A stretch of DNA of 64,000 nt. Origin: Papio anubis. Taxonomy: Eukaryota > Chordata > Mammalia > Primates > Cercopithecidae. The translations under genes were made by a program, and so were the position numbers. The notes under the pieces are model-generated. The model was not told where the DNA came from, did not search any database, and saw nothing but the letters and a program-made list of their open reading frames with translations. Below are positions 57,165-64,000 of this stretch, in pieces (the first letter of the stretch is position 1; every line of letters begins with the position of its first letter). The DNA lies in NCBI RefSeq assembly GCF_008728515.1, contig NC_044977.1:192313987-192377986 (forward strand). The letters are read 5' to 3'.

Positions 57165-57708
57165 TGTGCGGCTGTGCGGGTGTGTGGTGTGGCTGTGTAG
57201 TGTGTGGGCATGTCGGTGTGCAGTGGGTGGGTGTATGGGTGTGTGTCGTGTGTGGGTGTGTGGGGTGTGTGGATGTGTGGGTGTGAGGTGTGTGTGGGTG
57301 TGTGGGGTATGCATGTGTGTGGGGTGTGTGTGGGGTGGGGTGTGGCGTGTGTGTGGGGTGTGCGGGTGTGCAGATGTGCGGGTGTGTGGTGTGTGGCTGT
57401 GTAGTGTGTGGGCATGTGGGTGTGCAGTGGGTGGGTGTATGGGTGTGTGTGGTGTGTGGGTGTGTAGTGTGTGAGTGTGTGGGGTGTGTAGGTGTGTGGG
57501 TGTGTGGGGTGTGGGGTATGCGTGTGTGTGGGGTGTGGGGTGTGTGGGGTGTGCGGGTGTGCAGATGTGCGGGTGTGTGGTGTGTGGCTGTGTAGTGTGT
57601 GGGCATGTGGGTGTGCAGTGGGTGGGTGTATGGGTGTGTGGGGTGTGTGGATGTGTGGGTGTGAGGGTGTGTGGGTGTGTGGGGTATGCATGTGTGTGGG
57701 GTGTGTGT

Positions 57709-57710
<2 letters not shown>
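57165..57710 (+). repeat. About 200-bp higher-order repeat, three copies
   Basis: The rare variant CAGTGGGTGGGTGTATGGGT recurs at 57221, 57425 and 57616 (204 and 191 bp apart), with GCAGATGTGCGGGTGTGTGG before the last two. Confidence 0.85.
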
Positions 57711-57757
<47 letters not shown>

Positions 57758-57785
57758 GGGGGGGGGGTGTGGGGGGGGGGGGGGG
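57709..57785 (+). repeat. Poly-G tract (48 G, then interrupted)
   Basis: 48 consecutive G (57709-57756), then 10 G and 15 G runs split by T or TGT. Far longer than any other G run here. Probably a sequencing or polishing artefact within a real G-rich array. Confidence 0.9.
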
Positions 57786-58204
57786 TGTCTTGGGTATGTA
57801 TGAGTGTGTAGAAATTAAATTGAAATTAGGGTACGTGTGGTAAATTGTGCGGGTATGTGAGTGTGTAGGGGTGGGGGGTGGGGTGTGCGTGTGTGTGGGG
57901 TGTGAGGGTGTGCAGATGTGCGGGTGTGTGGGTGTGTAGTGGGTGGTAGCTGAGGGAATCGTCCTGGACACAGATGGCAAAGCACATCGTGCATCTTCAC
58001 GTCCCTCCCAGTGGCTCTGCCACTGTGGGCAGCCATAGTTTGGTATTCAGGAAATGAGGATGTTTATCGCTGCTAAAATTAAAAATTAAAAAACTACTAC
58101 CATCAGAGGGCAGTATTTGTTTTTTAATTTATCAAAAGGTAGCTCTGGCTTGGCACTGGGTATTAGCAATTTTTTCTTTTTCTATTTCTTATCCTTTTTT
58201 TGTT

Positions 58205-58440
58205 TGTTTGTTTTCTTGAGATGGTATCTCGCTCTGTTGCCCAGGCTGGAGTGCAGTGGAGCGATCTCGGCTCACTGAAATCCCCGCCTCCCGGGTTCAA
58301 GCGATTCTCCTGCCTCAGCCTGCTGAGTTGCTGGGATTAGAGGAGGGTAAGGCTGGTCTTGAACTCCTGACCACAAGTGAACCACCTGCCTTGGCCTCCC
58401 ACAGTGTTGGGATTACAGGTGTGAGCCACCATGCCTGGCC
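58205..58440 (-). mobile_element. Alu with internal deletion
   Basis: (TTTG)n then CTTGAGATGGTATCTCGC. The middle segment is absent. Ends CACCATGCCTGGCC. Confidence 0.88.
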
Positions 58441-58589
58441 GCAATTTTTTCTTATAATTTAAATGTGACTACCTCCACATCTAGAGTGAGCCTTGCTCAG
58501 AATTTACCTTTTTTAAAATAATCTTTTAAAAATGCTAGGTTGTCTGTGCCATACATGGAACCATTCTTTAATTATTGATCTCATATGTC

Positions 58590-58735
58590 TGACACACTTC
58601 ACAGGTATCAAGCACTGTTCTAGGTAACAGCGATACAGAGGAGGGCTAGGAAGCCAGGACTTTTCTTTCGTGGAGCTCACATTTCCGTCACGGAGCAACA
58701 GTCAACAAGAAAAAAATATCTTTTTCCGATAAGAA
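58590..58735 (-). mobile_element. L2 LINE remnant
   Basis: TATCAAGCACTGTTCTAGGTAACAG and CGTGGAGCTCACATTTCCGTC match the reverse of the L2 3' end. Confidence 0.65.
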
Positions 58736-58866
58736 ACTATAGGTAAAAAGAAAACAAAAAGAAAACTATCGCACGGTCATAAATGCTGTGTAGACAGAGT
58801 AGACCATGTGGGGTTCCTCCTTCACTCAATCCATTCCCTCCTGCAAAATCTAAAAAGGAAGTCAAG

Positions 58867-59350
58867 GCCGGGCCCGGTGGCTCACGCCTGTAATCCCAGC
58901 ACTTTGCGAGGCCGAGGCGGGCGGATCACGAGGTCAGGAGATTGAGACCATCCAGGCTAACACAGTGAAACCCCGTCTCTACTAAAAATACAAAAATAAA
59001 TTAGCCAGGTGTGGTGGTGGGCGCCTGTAGTCCCAGCTACTCGGGAGGCTGAGGCAGGAGAAGGGCATGAACCCGGGAAGCAGAGCTTGCAGTGAGCTGA
59101 GATCGTGCCACTGCACTCCAGCCTGGGCAACAGAGTTCAAGACCAGCCTGGCCAACATGGTAAAACCCCGTCTCTACTAAAAATACAAAAATTAGCCAGT
59201 GTGGTGGCACCTGCCTGTAATCCCAGCTACTCGGGAGGCTGAGGCAGGAGAATTGCTTGAACCTGGGAGGCGGAGGTTACAGTGAGCCGAGATCGCACCA
59301 CTGCACTCCATCCTGGGCAACAAGAGCAAAACTCCACCTCAAAAGAAAAA
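58867..59350 (+). mobile_element. Alu fused to a second partial Alu
   Basis: Full-length-like Alu (58867-59131) changes at CAACAGAG|TTCAAGACC into the middle of another plus-strand Alu (59132-59350), a likely unequal Alu-Alu recombinant. CAAAAATAAATTAGCC holds a small insertion. Confidence 0.88.
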
Positions 59351-59439
59351 AAAGAAAAGATCTGTATTTTATAATATGTTGAGTGACTGGACTAACACCA
59401 ACAGGATGAGATATTATGGAGACACAAGGAAAGTCCACG

Positions 59440-60300
59440 GCTTGCATGAAGAAATCCCAACTGCAAGAGCGCAGGACAGGAAAGAGTTAACCTGAAAGCA
59501 ATTAACGTGGCACAGACAGAGGCATCGAACTGGCAGCAGATGCAGTATGAACACTGTGGATTGGCTGCCCAGAAAGCTAATGGAAGCCTACGCTGCATTA
59601 ATTGAGGTTAAATGCTCAGATCAGGGAAAGGAATGGCTCCATTTTACACCGTCCTGATTAGATCCTGTCTGGAGCCATGTTTTCTTCCAGGAGTCTCATT
59701 TTAAAAGATGTTGACAAACTGGAGTGTGTCCCACAGAGAGTGTTGCAAGAAGTGATGAGATTTTTGCCTGGAAAAGGCAAAAATTAGAAGATTGCCCTTA
59801 GAGCTCTTTAGTTATTTAAAGATCTTCAACGTAGAAGAATATATTAGTACTTCTAGAGGGAAAAAACAGGCACAGTGATTGGAAATTTAGGGAGCAGCTC
59901 TCACCTCAAGAAAAGACAGAACTTTCTGGCTGGGCGTGGTGGCTCACGCCTGTAATCTCAGCACTTTGGGAGGCCAAGACGGGTGGATCACTTGAGGTCA
60001 GGAGTTCGAGACCAGCCTGGCCAACATGGCAAAACCCCCATCTCTACTAAAATTCCAAAAATTAGCCGGGCATGGTGGCGGGTGCCTGTAGTCCCAGCTA
60101 CTTGGGAGGCTGAGGCAGGAGAATCACTTGAACCCGGGAGGCAGAGGTTGCAGTGAGCCGGATTGCGCCCCTGCACACTCTAGCCTGGAGGACAAGCAAA
60201 AAAAAGAAAAAAGAACTTTCTGAAGATCCAAACTGCCAGCAATGGGAAGGATGACTTTATGAAGGAGTGACCCGGGTGTCCCTAAAGCAGGCCAGCGAGG
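59440..60300 (+). mobile_element. Ancient CR1/L3 LINE fragment split by an Alu
   Basis: Ordered CR1/L3 3'-region phrases: AGCCTACGCTGCATTAATTGAGG, CCTGTCTGGAGCCATGTTTTC, TTGACAAACTGGAGTGTGTC, TTAAAGATCTTCAACGTAGAAG, then after the Alu CAGCAATGGGAAGGATGAC. CR1/L3 elements were active well before the primate radiation, so this is among the oldest sequence in the window. Confidence 0.75.
59931..60215 (+). mobile_element. Alu in the CR1/L3 element
   Basis: GGCTGGGCGTGGTGGCTCACGCC through AAAAAAAGAAAAAAG. Flanked by AGAACTTTCTG on both sides (target-site duplication). Confidence 0.95.
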
Positions 60301-60587
60301 CGTCCGAGAGGAGGTTAAGCGTCGGCGTTTTTCAAGCTGCCCTCTGTGGAGCAGCCTCCTGGGGAGCTGGGGTTGGGGTCGGGCTGTAAAAGTGGTCATT
60401 GTTCCTGAGTGACAAAAAGGATAAGGAGGTGAGAACTGGACTCCTAATTTACCTACAGCACCTCAATTCTTACGTGTTTAAGTTTTTCCCATTTCCGAGT
60501 TCCACTTGAGATCTTCATTAAGGTTTCTGCTGCTAAAATCAAACTTGCAAACTACCAGAGATGATGCCTTTCTTCACTTTCTCTTCT

Positions 60588-60877
60588 CTTTTTTGAGACA
60601 GAGTCTCGCTCTGTCACCCAGGCTGGAGTGCAGTGGTGTGATCTCAGCTCACTGCAACCTCTGCCTCCTGGGTTCAAGCGATTCTCCTGCCTCAGCCTCC
60701 CAAGTAGCTGGGATGACAGGTGCACACCGCCACACCCGGCTAATTTTTATACTTTTAGTAGAGACGGAGTTTCACCACCTTGGCCAGTCTGGTCTCGAAC
60801 TCCTGACCTCAGGTGATCCGCCCACCTTGGCCTCCCACAGTGCTGGGATTACAGGCGGGAGTCACCGCCCCCAGCCT
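60588..60877 (-). mobile_element. Alu, full length
   Basis: TTTTTTGAGACAGAGTCTCGC through CACCGCCCCCAGCC. Confidence 0.95.
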
Positions 60878-61038
60878 CTCCACCATCTCTGATGGACACA
60901 AGGCCCCATCTCTTAGGTGCCTGATTCTCAGACAGGACTCAGGAGCAGAAGCCAGATAAATCTCAGATTTGTCTGAGCTTATTTGCTTCTGGAGTTTTCT
61001 AAACAACTGTCTTTCTTCCCTGGGGTGGGTTCCTTTTT

Positions 61039-61060
61039 GTGTGTGTGTGTGTGTGTGTGT
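61039..61060. repeat. (GT)n microsatellite
   Basis: Eleven GT dinucleotides in otherwise unique sequence. Confidence 0.95.
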
Positions 61061-61577
61061 TTAAGGCAGTGTTTTCAATCTTTTGGGTAGTAGCTCTTGA
61101 GTCTGTAAAGCCTGGTAATTTTCTAGAGGTAATTGGCATTAACCGTCAAGACTCTCCTCACATGCTCCCTTCCCACTCTGGCACCCTCCTCCCACAGGCC
61201 CTCCTCCTGTCCTGCTGCCTGCATCAGTCTCTTCCTCTGGCAGCCAAGGGTTGCCTCTCCAAGTGGTCCCAGGAGAGAAATGCTAGGGCCACATATCCGT
61301 CAGAATGCTAGTCCTGGACACCTGTGTTTCTCCTGCCCGCAGCAGACCCTCTGGAGACACTTGACCAGCACAGGCCCTTGTGGGGTGGCTCGCCAGGTAG
61401 GACCCCTCCCTGCCAGCTGGGGCTTCCCAGCCCCCACACTTGAGTTATCCTAAATGGAATCTTCTTAGGACTACTCTTAACAGTCCAGTCCTCTCTACTT
61501 GCTTTACACCTCCTGAGACTCGTTGCAAGTCTTTCTGTGCTAGAGACACAAACTTTGAATCTCTACTCGAGCTAGTG

Positions 61578-62070
61578 GTCCTTAGACTTCAGCATGCATC
61601 AGACTCACCTGTGGGACTTAGGATAACGCAGATTGCTGCGTCTCACCCCCAGAATTTCTGATTCAGTAAGTCTGGGGTGGAGCCTAAGAATTAGCATTTC
61701 TTTTCCTTTTTTTTTTTTTTTTAATTTGTTTGAGACAGAGTCTCGCTCTTGTCACCCAGAGCTGGAGTGCAGTGGCACAATCTCAGCCCACTGCAACTTC
61801 TACCTCACAGGTTCAAGCAATTATCCTGTCTCAGCTTCCCGAGTAGCTGGGATTACAGACGTGTGCCACCATGCCCGGCTAATTTTTATATTTTTAGTAG
61901 GGACAGGGTTTTACCATGTTGGCCAGGCTGGTCTCGAATTTCTGACCTTGTGATCCGCCTGCCTTGGCCTCCCAAATTGCTGGGATTACAAGTGTGAGCC
62001 ACCGCGCCTGGCCAAGAAACTGCATTTCTAACAAGCCCCCAGAGCACACTTTGAGAAGCACCGTGCGACT
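61578..62070 (+). mobile_element. MER5-type hAT DNA transposon split by an Alu
   Basis: GACTTCAGCATGCATCAGACTC, CAGAATTTCTGATTCAGTAAG, TCTGGGGTGGAGCCTAAGAATT before the Alu, and TGCATTTCTAACAAGCCCCC plus CACACTTTGAGAAGCACC after it: the MER5 pattern including both ends. It is a non-autonomous Charlie-family element. Confidence 0.85.
61705..62015 (-). mobile_element. Alu in MER5
   Basis: Poly-T then AATTTGTTTGAGACAGAGTC, ending CGCGCCTGGCC. Flanked by GCATTTCTT/TGCATTTCT remnants. Confidence 0.93.
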
Positions 62071-62306
62071 CTGCTTTCTCTCACCGTTGTTGTGGGTCCT
62101 GGTGTTCCAACCCGCAATTCCCTTTGGCTCGTATTAGCTTCAGTATGTTCCATCGTGTCTCTCTGCTTATAGGCTTTTTGTAATAACCTTATTTCTACGG
62201 AATTCCAGTATAGCATGGCCTTCTATTTTAAACTTTCTTACAACCACTGGCTCTGTAGGCCAGGGTTTCACCCTCACACAGGTGCTATGCACTTAGAAGG
62301 CATTCT

Positions 62307-62617
62307 TTTTTTTTTTGTTTTTTGAGACAGAGTTTCACTCTTGTTGCCCAGGCTGGAGTGCAGTGGCACGATCTTGGCTCACAACAACCTCCGCCTCCGC
62401 CTCTGCCTCCTGGGTTCAAGTGATTCTCCTGCCTCAGCCACCTGAATAGCTGGGATTACAGGCGTGCACCACCACGCCCGGCTAATTTTGTATTTTAGTA
62501 GAGACAGGGTTTCTCCATGTTGGTCAGGCTGGTCTCGAAATCCTGACCTCAGGTCATCTGCCCGCCTCGGCCTCCCAAAGTGCTGGGATTATAGGCGTGA
62601 GCCACCGCGCCGGCCTA
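62307..62617 (-). mobile_element. Alu, full length
   Basis: Poly-T/G then TTTTTTGAGACAGAG, with a (CCTCCG)n stutter near 62390-62408. Flanked by AGAAGGCATTCTT and AGAAGGCATTCTTG (target-site duplication). Confidence 0.95.
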
Positions 62618-63224
62618 GAAGGCATTCTTGCTGAAGAAATTCGGCAGAGGGAAGGATTCATGCGGGCTGGAGCAGCTGGAGAAGCTTCACAAAAGGAGTT
62701 GGAGTTGAGTGTGTCCTCAAAGGGAGGTCTGTCTGTGTCGAAGGGAGAGGAAAGAGTGTTCCTGATAAGGCAACCATCCTGACAATGGCCCCTGAACATC
62801 GGAACATTTATTGGGATGACTCGGAGGAACAGACTCACACTGGAACACACATCTCTTCAATGAGGTGGTGAAATACATCATGGGAAGCAGCCTGTCTCTG
62901 CCAGAACTATTATAACCTATTAAGTGCAATTAGCCGTGCTGGAGCCAAAGGGATGTTGATTTTGTCCAGCAGGCTATTATTCAGGAACCCCAGGGACAGT
63001 GAGGCTGTGTGGGCAAAGCCGCGTGGGCAGCACCAGCAAGGGAATGGGTGTGTTTACTCCCGAAACCCAGGACAGATAACTCCACTTCTTCTTTCTGTAG
63101 AAAGAAGTGTGGCAAGAGCTGACCTGAGGAAGACGCTTTGCTCAATAGGAAATGAGCTATGATGACGAAATGAGGAAGCCCTGCTGGGCTTCAGCTTGAT
63201 GGTTCTGAGTTATAAAAAGAAAAG

Positions 63225-63900
63225 AATGTGTAAAAAGTGAATATGATCGTGGAAAACTGGAAACACTCCAGATATCCATCAATAAGACATTGGTTAAGTG
63301 AATTGTGCGGTGTCCATGCTGCGGCACACTATGAAACCTGTAGGAAGAAGAAGGTAGCACTGGGCATAGTGACCTGGAAATAACTCCTAGCTACACGGTT
63401 AAGTGAGGAAAACAAGTTGCCAAATAGCATATTATAATTCCTTGACTTAAAAACTACATCAGTGAAAACTCTTGAATGAGGCCAGGTGCAGAGGCTCACA
63501 CCTGTGATCCCAGCACTTTGGGAGGTTGAGGTGGGCAGATCACCTGAGGGCAAGAGTTTGAGACCAGCCTGACCAACATGGAGAAACCCCATCTCTACTA
63601 AAAATACAGAATTAACTGGGCGTGGTGGCGAATGCCTGTAATCCCGGCTACTCAGGAGGCTGAGGCAGGAGAATGGCTTGAACCTGGGAGGTGGAAGTTG
63701 CGGTGAGCTGAGATCGCATCATTGCACTGCAGCCTGGGCGACAAGAGCGAAACTCCATCTCAAAACAAAAACAAAACAAACCTCTTGAATGATGTTTGCA
63801 AAGTGACTGTTAACAGTTTGCCTGTGGAAAGGGGAGTGGGGTTAAAGTGGGAGATAGAGAGCTTAAGTGAGGTTTTATTTTTTATTTTTAAAATTAAATT
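63225..63900 (+). mobile_element. L1 3'-region fragment split by an Alu
   Basis: GGAAACACTCCAGATATCCATCAATAAG, GACATTGGTTAAGTGAATTG, ACTATGAAACCTGTAGG and GACCTGGAAATAACTCC resemble a medium-aged L1 3' region. It resumes after the Alu at about 63781. Confidence 0.65.
63480..63778 (+). mobile_element. Alu, full length
   Basis: GGCCAGGTGCAGAGGCTCACACC through an (AAAAC)n tail. ACTCTTGAATGA and CCTCTTGAATGATG suggest the target-site duplication. Confidence 0.94.
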
Positions 63901-64000
63901 TCTGAATGGTTTAAATTTTTCAAACATGCAATTGAAATAAATTCTAGGTAATGTGTACTCAGTGCCAGACACTGCTCTAGCTGTTTTAGACCTATTATTT

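Larger units (their letters stand above)
56290..57960 (+). repeat. GTGTGGG-type expanded minisatellite
   Basis: About 1.65 kb of (GTGTGGG)/(GTGTGTGGGTG) variants. Remnants of the 49-bp unit survive inside it (about 56380, 56636) and at its right edge (about 57945, GGTGGTAGCTGAGGGAATC), so the tract grew from the G-rich core of that unit. The long Thr/His/Pro and Cys/Val/Gly frames across it are repeat artefacts. Confidence 0.95.
46340..64000. other. CEP19-NRROS intergenic DNA
   Basis: No exon or functional RNA gene was recognised. The DNA is a mosaic of Alu, L2, L1, MER5, CR1/L3 and a G-rich minisatellite, with unique gaps such as 53.64-54.1, 55.28-55.56 and 61.07-61.57 kb in which I see nothing nameable. 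In human the next gene in this direction is NRROS, beyond the window. Confidence 0.6.

Noticed and set aside
56045..57980. Long Thr/His/Pro-rich frames (up to 524 codons, minus strand) and Cys/Val/Gly-rich frames (plus strand)
   Set aside because: They are pure translations of the GTGTGGG minisatellite. All frames stay open because the repeat lacks stops.
1230..63592. Numerous 60-170-codon frames with SLQPPPPGFKRFSCLSLPSSWDYR-like text
   Set aside because: These are translations of Alu elements, not genes.

Overview
This is nuclear DNA of an Old World monkey, probably a cercopithecine such as a macaque or baboon. About 70 Alu elements make up much of the window. Many carry the GGCTCAAGCC 5' signature and GATCCGGCCACTGC right-arm signature of the young cercopithecine AluY lineage. 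Two genes are recognised from their exons, CEP19 (plus strand) and PIGX (minus strand), sharing a CpG-island divergent promoter near 39.4-40.4 kb. A second CpG island at 7.2-8.3 kb fits the promoter and non-coding first exon of PAK2 (minus strand). This matches human 3q29 (NRROS-CEP19-PIGX-PAK2) read in reverse.

Layout: 1-7.2 kb, PAK2 intron 1 by inference, with old L1, Alus and a U4 snRNA pseudogene. 7.2-8.3 kb, PAK2 island. 8.3-12.3 kb, PAK2-PIGX intergenic DNA. 12.3-19.23 kb, a badly corrupted inverted copy of 19.23-27.5 kb, almost certainly an assembly fold-back. 19.23-39.84 kb, PIGX exons 4 to 1. 39.4-40.4 kb, shared promoter. 40.0-46.3 kb, CEP19. 46.3-64 kb, intergenic DNA towards NRROS, with Alus, L2, L1, MER5, an ancient CR1/L3 LINE and a 2-kb GTGTGGG-rich minisatellite.

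PIGX is the ER-lumenal partner of PIGM in GPI mannosyltransferase I and starts at a CTG codon here. CEP19 is a centriole/basal-body protein that brings RABL2 to the cilium base. PAK2 is a p21-activated kinase. The three are neighbours without an evident shared pathway.

Main points for a second look: the 6.9-kb fold-back, which contains a mirror-image ruin of PIGX exon 4; the apparent absence of the usual PIGX terminal exons; a phase-compatible alternative PIGX exon encoding a transmembrane helix and stop; a frameshifted CEP19 C-terminus over a 68-bp tandem duplication; and a minisatellite grown out of a 49-bp unit and containing a 48-base G run. Consensus damage concentrated in young Alus points to incomplete polishing of a long-read assembly. 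Human comparisons are from memory, without database searches.
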